Assembly (NCBI GenBank): GCA_903896505.1
Contig: CAITXU010000161.1
Location: forward strand, 1-32,536
Origin: an uncultured Verrucomicrobiota bacterium
GTDB lineage: Bacteria > Verrucomicrobiota > Verrucomicrobiia > Limisphaerales > UBA9464
Direction: 5' to 3'
DNA: 32,536 nt
Part shown: positions 16,077-25,300 of the stretch, piece after piece
Numbering within the stretch: position 1 is the first letter of the stretch
How the letters are laid out: the number at the start of each line of letters is the position of its first letter
Position numbers and translations under genes: made by a program
The notes under the pieces: model-generated
Database searches by the model: none
The model's input: only the letters and a program-made list of their open reading frames with translations
What the model was told of the DNA's origin: nothing

Positions 16077-18132
16077 ATGACCACCTGGTATCGAACCATC
16101 CTCTCCATTTTCCTTATGTCGTTGACCGCTGGGACGGTCATGGCCTCCGTCGTTATGGAGGTCAAGGCGTTGACCGACACGATCATCCTCATGCATTGGA
16201 CGGATGGACATGTCGTCCACTCCACCGCCGGGCAGGCCTACGGCGAAGAGCGGCTGGTGCAGGTGCCCCTGGACACGCTGGCGGCGACGAGGACCGCATC
16301 GTACCGGCTTACCAGTACGAATGACCTCGACTACGCGACCTCCCAGCAACCGATTCAGATCGGAAGAAAAAGCAAGGGGACCGATTTCGCCTGGCTGGGC
16401 GGGAGCAATTGGACCTTGGAACATTGGCTCTATCTGGAGCTTCCGAAGGCGATGAAGCAGGGTGCCACTTATGTCGTTGACACCGGCAGTCTCGCCGATA
16501 ATGGGCGCCAGTGGACATTGACCTTTGATGAAGGTTCAACCCGATCCGAAGCCGTCCATGTGAATCTGTTGGGGTATGTTCCCGACGCTCCGGGAAAATT
16601 TGCCTATGTCCACCACTGGATGGGCGATCTCGGCGGGCTCAACCTCTCGGCATACGGCGGGCATGACTTCCGTTTGATCAATCTACAAACAGGCAAGGAT
16701 TCCTTTTCAGGAACCTTGAAGTTTCGCCACGCCTCCACGACGCCCGAAACGGGGCAACTGAATGATTCGGTCCATGGCAACTTCCTCGGTGCGGATGTCT
16801 ATGAATGCGATTTCTCGTCCTTCCAGACGCCGGGGCGCTATGTGGTTTCGGTCGAGGGGATTGGCTGCTCGTTTCCATTTCAAATTGCCGGAGACGTCTA
16901 TCGAGAGGCCTTCTACAAAGTTGTGCGAGGGCTGTATCACAACCGGAGTGGTCTTGAACTCACCACCAATTGCACCCGCTGGCCACGTTCAGCTCCCCAC
17001 AACCCATTGCTGACCCCCGGTTTTGCCCAAAAGTTGTTCTACACGACCAATCGATTTGTGGAATGGGGTTCGGAAGGAGGTTCTGCTGGTCAGTTGACCA
17101 ACGCCCATTCCTTCAAAGGGTTCCTCAACTCTGCGGGCTGGTATCAGGATGCCGGCGACTGGGACAGCTACTACTCCCATCTGACCGTTCCCCAGATGCT
17201 GCTGTTCGCCTACGAGGTGGCACCCCGAAATTTCTACGACGGTGAACTCCATCTCCCCGAAGGAATCAATGGACTTCCAGACATCCTCGACGAGGCCGCC
17301 TGGCTCCCAAGATTTCTTTACCGGTTGAGACATGAATACTCCCGGCAAGCGAGCGTGCCGTTGGGGCGGTAATTACTATTTCCCCATGATCATCGGGCAG
17401 CAAACCTCGCCCAATATCGTCGAAGGAATCGTCGGCTATGCGGTGGCCAAAAGAATGGGACAGGAGGAAGCCGCGAAGAAGTATCTCGGTTCCCTTTACA
17501 CCACGGCGGATTATTTCCTCGGGGGCAATGCCCTCAACATGACCTGGGTCACGGGCCTTGGTCCAAGGCATCCAAACCAGGTTTTCCATATCGACTCCTG
17601 GATCGTGGGTTATCACGACGGGATGATTCCGTACGGGCCGTGGAGGACCGAGAGCACTGCGGCCGGTGGCGCCCAAAAATGGGTCACCGACCATGACTAT
17701 GCCAATCAGACCTGCTATCCGCCCGTGGGTGGACCTCAAAATCCGCGGTGGCCTGGGAACGAACGGTGGCACGACAACCGTTGGTCGCCGATGTCGTCCG
17801 AATTCACCATCAGCCAGACCATTGCCCCGTCGGCGGCATTGTTTGGAGTCCTCTGCGCACCCGGTCCAGAGGCACCGGCTCCTTCGGGCATCAAACTAAC
17901 CATTCAGGTTCAAACGAATCAGGTGGTTCTCTTGAGTTGGCCATCAGACGGAAGCGGCGGATTCAACCTCGAACAGAGCACCAATTTACCAGGGGAGGGA
18001 CACTGGAATCCCGTTCAACAACTGCCGTCTGACAACGGGACGAACAAGACGGTCGTACGGAATGGCACGGGCGGCCTGGGATTATTCCGCCTTCATGGGC
18101 CGCGAAGCGATTTGATCTTGACCTTTCGCTAA
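16077..18132 (+). pseudogene. Family 9 glycoside hydrolase with internal deletion and frameshift
   Basis: The 5' frame (16077-17372) starts with a signal peptide ('TWYRTILSIFLMSLTAGTVMA'). An N-terminal Ig-like domain ('EAVHVNLLGYVPDAPGKFAYV') and the start of the catalytic domain follow, including the GH9 base motif 'DAGDWDSY' (D358, D361). It breaks off after 'LPDILDEAAWLPRFLYRLRH'. The 3' frame (from about 17340) resumes with the end of the barrel: 'GGNYYFPMIIGQQTSPNIVEG', 'YFLGGNALNMTWVTGLGPRHPNQ' and the proton-donor segment 'SSEFTISQTIAPSAALFG' (its Glu). A C-terminal beta-tail ('VVLLSWPSDG...FRLHGP') ends it. The missing centre is probably 200-300 residues judged from usual family length. 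Both catalytic acids survive but in different frames, so no cellulase-like enzyme can be made. The stop in the 5' frame is TAA at 17370. Confidence 0.8.
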
Positions 18133-18163
18133 AACAGTTCGTCCTTTTGGAAAAAATTTTTCT

Positions 18164-19309
18164 ATGTTTGGCTCTGATATACTTGAGGTTGCTATTGGAA
18201 TGGCATTCGTTTTCCTTTTGGCGAGTCTGGTTTGCACGGCGGTGAAAGAAGGTATCGAATCTCTCCTCAACAAACGGGCCGAATTTATGAGGCGGGCGAT
18301 CGAGAAAATGCTGAGTGGAGATGTAGAACCAAAAGCAGAAGTGGGTAAGGCAGTAATACAGAACCCTCGTAATGGCGACTCAGGCACAACGGTGCAGGCC
18401 CAGGCAGACACGCATACCAAGAAAAGGGTCAGTGAATTTTACAAACATCCATTGATTCAATGCCTCTGTTCCGGCGAATATCAATCCAGCAGCCATCGAA
18501 ATCTTCCGGGTTACATTCCATCGAGTTCCTTTTCACGAGCGGTGATTGAGTTGATCTGCAAAGAAAAAGAGTCAAGCCTCGGTAATAACGGGATATCTAA
18601 TCCAATCATGACAGGGGCACAGTTGCAGGAAGTGCTGCAGGGTTTACCCGATGGGCCCTTCAAGGTTCGCCTGATCACCCTGCTGAAAGATTCACAAACG
18701 AATTTGTCAGCGGCCAAAGCAACTCTGGAACAATGGTTTAATCAATCGATGGAACAGGTGGGCAATTACTACAAAGTTCATAGCCAGGAACTTATTCTGG
18801 TGATTGCTACGTTTGTGACTTTTTCGTTGAACATCAATGCCGTGACCATCGCCCAACGCCTGGTCACGGACACCGCTCTCCGAAAAGCGTTGGTGGCTCA
18901 GGCGGAGACGGAAGCAAAAAAGTTGCCGCCAGCCGACCCGAAAGCGCCCAACGAGGGAGCCACCCCATCAACCAATTCAATTTCAACGGGCACGAATCCA
19001 CCCGTCACCACACGCCAACCCAGCGAAGCGAATACTGATTCCCAGAGCAAGGGCGGCAAAAGATCGGAGGACCCCATCGAGCAAATCAAGAAACTGGGGT
19101 TGCCCATTGGTTGGGGGGCATTTAAACAGCCTGACACCCAGCTTGATTGTCTTTCATGGGTCGGAGAGTGGCTTTCACTGATTGCAGGCTGGTTGGTAAC
19201 CATTTTTGCCATTTCGTTGGGAGCTCCGTTCTGGTTCGACACATTGAACCGCATCATACAGGTCCGCGCTGCGCTCAAACCAAAAGCCGATAAGGCGGAA
19301 CCAGCGTAG
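18164..19309 (+). CDS. Conserved three-helix membrane protein, function unknown
   Basis: The 381-residue protein has one hydrophobic helix at about 9-28 ('AIGMAFVFLLASLVCTAV') and, after a soluble segment of about 175 residues, a second at about 205-230 ('LILVIATFVTFSLNINAVTIA'). A Pro/Thr/Ser/Lys-rich linker follows (about 250-310), and the last helix is near 335-357 ('SLIAGWLVTIFAISLGAPFWFDTLN'). The segments 'HPLIQCL', 'YIPSSSFSRAVIELI', 'LEQWFNQSMEQVGNYYK', 'LGLPIGW' and 'GAPFWFDTLN' recur, as I recall, in an unnamed family found widely in bacteria. I cannot assign a reaction. The gene follows the broken GH9 gene by 31 bp on the same strand. No clear ribosome binding site is seen before the ATG. 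Its tail is convergent with ubiE. Confidence 0.7.
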   Translation: MFGSDILEVAIGMAFVFLLASLVCTAVKEGIESLLNKRAEFMRRAIEKMLSGDVEPKAEVGKAVIQNPRNGDSGTTVQAQADTHTKKRVSEFYKHPLIQCLCSGEYQSSSHRNLPGYIPSSSFSRAVIELICKEKESSLGNNGISNPIMTGAQLQEVLQGLPDGPFKVRLITLLKDSQTNLSAAKATLEQWFNQSMEQVGNYYKVHSQELILVIATFVTFSLNINAVTIAQRLVTDTALRKALVAQAETEAKKLPPADPKAPNEGATPSTNSISTGTNPPVTTRQPSEANTDSQSKGGKRSEDPIEQIKKLGLPIGWGAFKQPDTQLDCLSWVGEWLSLIAGWLVTIFAISLGAPFWFDTLNRIIQVRAALKPKADKAEPA

Positions 19310-19365
19310 AAGAATTCAACCGGACATGACCCCTAGCCCACCGAATCAACAGCCCCTGCTGTTTC

Positions 19366-19458
19366 ATGAAGGAGAGGCCCACCTTATGGATACTGGTCGG
19401 CGGCTTCCTTCTCGTCGGCATAGGCAGGACAGTGGGCCAGTGGGAATTGCTCTTTTAG
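19366..19458 (+). CDS. Possible 30-residue single-helix membrane peptide
   Basis: An ATG at 19366 opens a 30-codon frame to TAG at 19456-19458. The product starts basic ('MKERPT') and has a continuous hydrophobic stretch 'LWILVGGFLLVGIG', then 'RTVGQWELLF'. It overlaps the end of ubiE tail to tail by 4 bases. No Shine-Dalgarno sequence is visible before the ATG, so this could be chance. The layout fits a small membrane protein. Confidence 0.25.
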   Translation: MKERPTLWILVGGFLLVGIGRTVGQWELLF

Positions 19459-20174
19459 TAGGCACCCTTCCGGACCGCGTGCATGGACATCATTCCACCC
19501 AGAATATCGAACATTTTTCCGTCGGTGGCACCCAATTCGGCCAGCTTCAATTGGATAACCGTCTGGCCGGGATAGTGGAGCAGGGATTCCAGGATGTAGG
19601 CATACGCCTTGGCGTCTCCAGCAAATAGAAATCCATAGACCGGAAGGGCCAGCCGCAGGTAGGTAAACCATAGCCAGCGCAACAGGGCCGACGCCGGTTT
19701 GCCGAATTCAAGGATCAGCAGCGTACCCCCCGGTCGAAGGACGCGGGTCAATTCTCGGAGACCAGCGTCCACATCGGCCAGATTCCTCAGTCCATAGGCC
19801 ACGGTCACCAAGTCAAAACTGTCGGAGGCGAAGGGGAGTTGAAGTGCGTCTCCTTGAACAAAGCGGGGCCGGCGTTTTTCCTTCCGTCGCGCTCCCCGAC
19901 GGCGGGCGACGCTCAGCATCGGTTCGCTGAAATCAATACCCGTCGTCTCAAATTCCCGACTGGCCAGGGCCAGGGTTAAATCGCCCGTCCCGCAGCAAAC
20001 ATCGAGGGCCTGGCAATCCCGTCCCACCGGTGCCAATTGGACCAAACGATGCTTCCACCATCGGTGCAGCCCGAAACTCTGGATGTCATTGATCAAGTCG
20101 TATCGGGTCGCGATACTGGCAAACAGTTCGGACACCCGATGTGCGCGCTCCTGACCTGGGACGAAGTAACTCAC
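19455..20174 (-). CDS. ubiE: Demethylmenaquinone/ubiquinone C-methyltransferase
   Basis: The product shows the UbiE/MenG pattern: 'YFVPGQERAHRVSELFASIA' at the N-terminus, then 'RYDLINDIQSFGLHRWWK', SAM motif I 'LDVCCGTGDLTLAL', 'GIDFSEPMLSVA', 'GDALQLPFASDSFD', 'GLRNL' and 'RVLRPGGTLLILEF', ending with 'GMMSMHAVRKGAY'. It methylates the quinone ring in the last step of menaquinone biosynthesis; as no ubiquinone pathway is visible, menaquinone is the likelier product. I set the start at GTG 20174, where the conserved protein begins. An alternative ATG at 20243 adds 23 unconserved residues but has GGGAG upstream and shares the bases CATG with the moeA start. Length after either start is normal for the family. 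The gene is intact. Confidence 0.92.
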   Translation of the reverse strand: MSYFVPGQERAHRVSELFASIATRYDLINDIQSFGLHRWWKHRLVQLAPVGRDCQALDVCCGTGDLTLALASREFETTGIDFSEPMLSVARRRGARRKEKRRPRFVQGDALQLPFASDSFDLVTVAYGLRNLADVDAGLRELTRVLRPGGTLLILEFGKPASALLRWLWFTYLRLALPVYGFLFAGDAKAYAYILESLLHYPGQTVIQLKLAELGATDGKMFDILGGMMSMHAVRKGAY

Positions 20175-20241
20175 AGACCCGGACAAGCTAGCCTGCAATG
20201 GTCGTCGCAACAACCACCCCCGGCCGAAACTCCCCTCTCCC
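20175..20241. promoter_or_regulatory. Divergent promoter region between ubiE and moeA
   Basis: If ubiE starts at GTG 20174, these 67 bases separate it from moeA and must hold both promoters. If ubiE starts at 20243, the two genes share the bases CATG and no spacer is left. No -35/-10 pair stands out by eye. Confidence 0.3.
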
Positions 20242-21444
20242 ATGCTTCTCCCGCTCCAGTCGGCACGTCAGGCGTTGTTCGATAAGATTTCCGCCCTTCC
20301 CCCGGTCAGGAAATCCCTTTGGTTGGCCTCGGGCGGGGTCAGTGCCGAAGACATTCGCTCGAGCGTGTCTCTTCCCCCGCTGGATGTCTCAGCCATGGAC
20401 GGATATGCTGTCCGAACCGAGGATATGTCAGCAATTCCCCGACGATTGAAGCGGGTGGGGGGAACTTCGGCGGGAGATGCCCCGGGAGAACCCCTACGGT
20501 CTGGGGAATGTCGCCGCATCTTTACCGGTGCTCCCCTGCCTCCGGGAGCCGATGCCGTCGTGATGCAGGAAGACACGGAAATCGACCCGAATCATCCTGG
20601 CGAAATCCTCTTTCGCGAATCGGTCCGGCCTTGGGACCATGTGCGATTCCGCGGGGAGGACATCACCCCGGGTGCCTTGATTGTTCCCCGGGGGATTCGT
20701 CTTCACGCTCAGCACCTGGCCGTCCTGGCCGCCTGTGGATATGACAACGTGCCCATTCATGATCAGCCCAGGGTTGCACTTCTCGCCAACGGGTCCGAGC
20801 TCCGGCTTCCGGGTGATACCCTGGATCCAGGACAAATCCATGAAAGTAATCGGGTCATGCTCAATGCCCTGATTCGAGGAGTGGGTGGGGTTTCCATCCC
20901 ATTGGATATCGTTCCCGACGATTTGGAACGCATTCAAGCGGCGCTGCTGGCCGGATTGGAGGAATCGGACGTGGTGGTCACTCTGGGCGGCGCGTCGGTT
21001 GGCGACGCGGATTTGGTGAAAAAGGCGGTCGAAGGACTCGGGGGAAGCGTCGACCTTTGGAAGATTGCCATCCGACCTGGAAAGCCGTTTTTTATTGGGT
21101 CTGTCCGTAAGAAGCTGGTCCTGGGGCTTCCGGGAAATCCAGTCTCGGCCTTTGTCACTGCGATTTTACTGGTCCTGCCCGCTCTCCGTCAACTGCAAGG
21201 TCTGATGGACTGCGATCCCCCTGAACTACCGGGTGAATTGGCAGGACCGATGTCGAACCCAGGGGACCGGGACCATTATGCAAGGGTGGTTCGTGATTCC
21301 AACGGATCGGTTCGGTCTGCCGGGGCGCAGGCCTCCCATCGACTGGCGTCGCTGGCGGTTGCCAACGGACTGGTTTGTATTCCTGCCGGAGAGCAATGGG
21401 CGGCAGGCAAGGCAGTGATGGTAATAATGATTCAAGGGGAGTAG
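20242..21444 (+). CDS. moeA: Molybdopterin molybdenumtransferase
   Basis: The 400-residue product matches MoeA, which inserts molybdate into adenylylated molybdopterin in the last step of molybdenum cofactor synthesis. Conserved blocks are 'SAMDGYAVR' (50-58), 'GTSAGDAPGEPL', 'IFTGAPLPPGADAVVMQE' (about 93-110), 'VRFRGEDITPG', 'ANGSELRLPGD', 'IHESNRVML', 'GGASVGDADLV' (249-259), 'IRPGKPFFIG' and 'LGLPGNPVSAFV' (294-305), followed by the C-terminal domain IV. The frame is intact. It starts at ATG 20242, with no strong ribosome binding site. No other cofactor genes are in the window, so its regulation and target enzyme are unknown. The next gene downstream lies 894 bp away. Confidence 0.95.
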   Translation: MLLPLQSARQALFDKISALPPVRKSLWLASGGVSAEDIRSSVSLPPLDVSAMDGYAVRTEDMSAIPRRLKRVGGTSAGDAPGEPLRSGECRRIFTGAPLPPGADAVVMQEDTEIDPNHPGEILFRESVRPWDHVRFRGEDITPGALIVPRGIRLHAQHLAVLAACGYDNVPIHDQPRVALLANGSELRLPGDTLDPGQIHESNRVMLNALIRGVGGVSIPLDIVPDDLERIQAALLAGLEESDVVVTLGGASVGDADLVKKAVEGLGGSVDLWKIAIRPGKPFFIGSVRKKLVLGLPGNPVSAFVTAILLVLPALRQLQGLMDCDPPELPGELAGPMSNPGDRDHYARVVRDSNGSVRSAGAQASHRLASLAVANGLVCIPAGEQWAAGKAVMVIMIQGE

Positions 21445-21518
21445 GGTTCATGGAAAGGGAAAACCTCCAACATCCGGCCGTGAATCGAGACCATGAACCG
21501 GATGGACATTCCGGCGGC

Positions 21519-21968
21519 CCTGCGATGTAGCGCAGGTATTCCTAGCTCCCAAACAACAGCTTTTGACCTCAACGGTTGATTTGTCTGCAACCTAATGAAT
21601 CACAGTCACATCGGTAGGGCGAGGCTCCTGTCGAGCCGCGGCGGTCCCTACCACCTCCGCCCCGCAAGCTATACCCGGCCTGACCCCGGAGCGCCACAGG
21701 TGGGATGCTGCCGTTCCGCAGGTTTCCAAACCTGCCGGGCCGTCGGCGAACCGAGACGCTCCGGGACGGGTCACGTCCCTGCCGACTAGAAAGTCGGCGA
21801 AACGGCAGACAGGAATGTCTGCGGTACGGTATGATGGGTGTTTCCTAACGAGCGGCTGGAAGCCGCTGCCACTCTGCTGCTTCGTTCCAAACGTGGCGCT
21901 CGGGGACAGGCGAGGTACACCTTGGATGAGCGGCTCGACTCGGACCGCCGTGCGGACGAGACGTCCGC
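21519..21968. repeat. Array of short perfect hairpins
   Basis: Eight hairpins lie in 450 bases. They are CCTGCG-ATGTAG-CGCAGG (21519), GGCTC-CTGTC-GAGCC within an outer GGTAGGG/CCCTACC stem (21613-21653), GCAGGTTT-CC-AAACCTGC (21718), GGGACG-GGTCA-CGTCCC (21763), GCCGACT-AGAA-AGTCGGC (21781), GCAGACA-GGAA-TGTCTGC (21805), AGCGGCT-GGA-AGCCGCT (21851) and GCGGACG-AGA-CGTCCGC (21952). Four share a 3-4 base purine loop (AGAA, GGAA, GGA, AGA) while their stems differ. Such 'word' hairpins recur between Verrucomicrobia genes as far as I recall. They could be extragenic repeats or a structured RNA. Confidence 0.8.
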
Positions 21969-22147
21969 GTTCCCGGGTTGGGTATGATTCGGACCCTCTT
22001 TGGTTCAGCAGGAAACGCCGACCAGTGAAGCTGCAGTAATGGTACAATGAACCTGATAGCACAGAATGTGGCTCAAGTCGCATGGGGAAAGACAACGTCC
22101 AGCTAAGGTGAAAGGTTCAGTTGATGGATTTCTTGTTTTTGTATTCT

Positions 22148-22224
22148 AATCTGTGTAAATCTGCGTCCATCTGCGGACAATTCCGGCTTCGGGCTCGGAG
22201 TTGATCCGTAGATTTTTACAGATT
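22148..22224. repeat. Imperfect inverted repeat of 'AATCTGTGTAAATCTGCG' type
   Basis: AATCTGTGTAAATCTGCG (22148-22165) is matched in inverse by CGTAGATTTTTACAGATT (22207-22224), with 15 of 18 positions pairing. The stretch between contains 'TCCATCTGCGGA', a phrase I have seen repeatedly in Verrucomicrobia and Planctomycetes spacers. It may be a small dispersed element. Confidence 0.6.
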
Positions 22225-22338
22225 CGGAAGAGGCTGTGCTGTCTCCCCAGAACAGGGTGACCGATTTCGATGCCTGTCTGACCATTGGATTTCTGCCGTT
22301 TCCCTGCTTGACGGCGTCGGCCACTTTGGAAGGGTGGA

Positions 22339-25300
22339 ATGGCTATCGAGCCTTCCCTCATCCGCATGTGTTTCCGTATCCTTGGGCAGCGTCGCCCCGT
22401 TTTCACCAGCGTCCTGGCCCTTCTCCTCTTTTTTGCCGGGACGGCCGGATTCCTTCGAAGGTTCGATCAGTCCGAGGGGGCACGATTGCTGCCCACTGGG
22501 GTCGAGTTGAACGCCGGTTCGACCTTTGAACTTCGCTTTGATCAGCCCGTAGCGTCTTTGGATGAGGTCGGTGGGCGGGCTGAGGTTTCACCCCTCCACG
22601 TGGAGCCACCGTTGCCCGGCCAATTCACCTGGACCAGTCGTCGGGGTGGCCTTTTTGTCCCCAACCGTCCCTTGGATTTGGGAACCCGATATCGGTTTTC
22701 GCTCCGTCCGAGCCTGAAGAACGCTGAAGGCGCCGGGCTCAAGGCTCGACTGGTCCGCACCTTTCAAACGCCTCCGTTCACCGTAGAAATTGTCAGGGCC
22801 GATTACTGGGAAAATACGAACGCCACTCCGTGGCCCCGGTTTCAAGTGGTGGCCAACGCCCTTCTGCTGCCCGAGGAACTTCAGAAGCATGCTCATTTTC
22901 GAAACCGTAATGCCCGCGTCCCAGCCGAGGTGGTGGTGCTAACCAATGGATTGGCGACCTATGGACGCGGCGGCGGCCTGTTTCCGTGGTTTCCGGGTTT
23001 CCCTAGAGACCGACTGCCCAGCAACGAGTTCGCGGCCCGTTCCACCAACGGCAGCACACTTTTTCTGGTCCTACCCGTCCGACCGTTGCCCCCCGGCAAG
23101 GACTGGACGTTGGAGGTTTCCGCTGGATTGTCGTCCACCGAAACGTCCGTCCAGACACCGGAAGCGGTTGTCGGCCAAGTTGGCGGCGTGGCACCGTTTA
23201 GCCTGACTGATCTGCGTGCGAGCGCCCCCCGCTCTGAAGAACGGCGACTGGCGATCCAACTGAATCGGCGAATCCTCGCCAGCCTGACCAACGATCCGCC
23301 CGAACGCTGGATTCGGTGTCAGCCAGCAGTGACCAACCTCCACTGGACCATTCCCATGGCCCCTTCCCACCTGGAGGTGGCCGGGGACTTCCAACTTCGG
23401 ACCCCCTATCGGATTACTCTTCGGAAGGGATTGTCGGCCGAGACCGGTGAGACCCTGACCACCGATGCAGACCGAACGGTTGAGTTCCAGCCCATTCCTG
23501 CCACGGTCTGGTTTTCGAGCTACGACACCGCCCAGTTGGCAGACGGGCGAAGGGAACTTGAGTTGCTGGCCATCAATCAATCCTCCACCCGCCTGCGACT
23601 CAAGCAACTGGATGGGCATACGCTGATCCATACTCTGCGCGCCTACGAGCGATATACGGGGCGGCACGGATGGGAACGCGATGCAGCCCGGCCCGACCGG
23701 CTCGATTACGCCGGTGTCGCCGGGGTCACGGTTCTGGATACGAACTTGGTCACACACGCCAACGAAGATGAGGCGCTTCGAGTGAGCTTGAATTGGGACA
23801 GCCTCATTGGCCCCGGACGGGTTGGAGCGTTTTTTGTCAATGCAGACGTCCCACGCCCCCCCACAACCAACGATGATCGAACCCGGATCGAGGGGCCCCA
23901 GGCCATTGTTCAACTGACCGACCTCGGTCTCGAGGTAAAATCAGGACGGGACTGGCACACTGTCCTGATTTTTTCTCAGCGGACGGCCCAACCCTTGCCC
24001 GGCGTGACCGTCAGTCTTCGGTCCGACGAAAATGAGGTTCTTGAATCGGCGACCACCGACCAACGGGGGCAGGTTCAGCTTTATCGCCACACGGAACCAG
24101 CCAAGGTTAACAACCGAACGGCCCCGATTGAACTCATCCCTCCGGCGCCGAACGTCGATGAATCCGGTAATGCCTCCACGCATCCCCCCAAGGAAGCGTG
24201 GATTCTAGCGGAAACCGGTGCCGACCTGCATGCAGTTCGGCTCGGTGATGGGCGAATCAATCTATGGCGCTATGACCTGCCGTTCGGTGAACGAGACGAG
24301 AGAGCAGACCGACTCTTTTCCTTTTCGGACCGTGAAGCCTACCGGCCGGGAGAGATATTACATTGGAAGATTCTTGCCCGTCATTGGACGGACGACGCCT
24401 GGGCCTACCCAACCAACAACGGTCTTCAGTTGGAGTTGATGGACCCGCGAGGCGTTTCGCTGTGCCGGACGAATCTATCCCTGGTCAACGGAGCAGCGGA
24501 TTGGTCATGGGTATTCCTCACGGGCGGTCCACGAGGTTCCTACGTCGTTCGAATGAACCTGGGAACCGCACGGGAACAACGGTCGGTCGAAGTCCGGGAT
24601 TTTCGGCCACCAGCGTTTGAGGTCATTCTTCAGGCTCCCACCAATTCCGGGCCTGACGCCCCGGTTTCAATTCCCATTGCCGCGAGATACCTGTTTGGAA
24701 CCCCGCTGCAACGGGCCTCGGTCGATTGGACCATTCAAAGCGATGCCGTTGAATTCCATCCCGAGGCCTGGAATGCCTTTGTCTATGGCAACTCCGGAAT
24801 GGACTGGCAGTTGCGAAGAGGTACCGGAACGGACGTGCCGTCACAGGATCACTCGCTCCACGGAACAACGGAACTCTCGGCCAGTCACCCCGTGGTCTTG
24901 GAGCCGGATTTCCAGCGTCGAGCGGGGACCGTAAGTCCCTCTTCGGTCACGGTGCAAGCGGAGGTGACGGACCTCAACCAGCAGACGGTCGCCCGGATGG
25001 TCCAATTCGAGCGGCATGCCTCGGATTTTTATCTGGGATTCCGGTGGAAGGACGGCGAGGAGGACATCCTTTCCACCAATCAACCGTTGAAATTCGAGTT
25101 GGTGGCCACCCACTGGGATGGAAGTCCAGTGAACGAGCCGCGCGCTGTATCGGTTCAACTTCAACGTGTCGAATGGAAAACCCTTCGTGTGGTCGGTGCC
25201 GGTCGAACCATTGACTACCGGTCCGAGCATGAGCTTCATGAGGTGGCAAGCCAAACGGTCCAAACGCAGCCAGTTCACTCTATCGGTAATCGCTGGGTGG

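Larger units (their letters stand above)
21445..22338. other. Intergenic region with hairpin array
   Basis: No credible gene is found in 894 bases. Directly after moeA lies a 9-bp inverted repeat GGTTCATGG (21445-21453) / CCATGAACC (21491-21499). It competes with a CATCCGG (21471-21477) / CCGGATG (21498-21504) pairing that could form instead. The hairpins of 21519-21968 are listed separately, as is the inverted repeat of 22148-22224. GGAAGG (22328-22333) is the ribosome binding site of the alpha-2-macroglobulin gene. Confidence 0.7.

Noticed and set aside
21592..22095. A 167-residue minus-strand ORF in the spacer
   Set aside because: It is built from hairpin repeats and has no ribosome binding site or domain.
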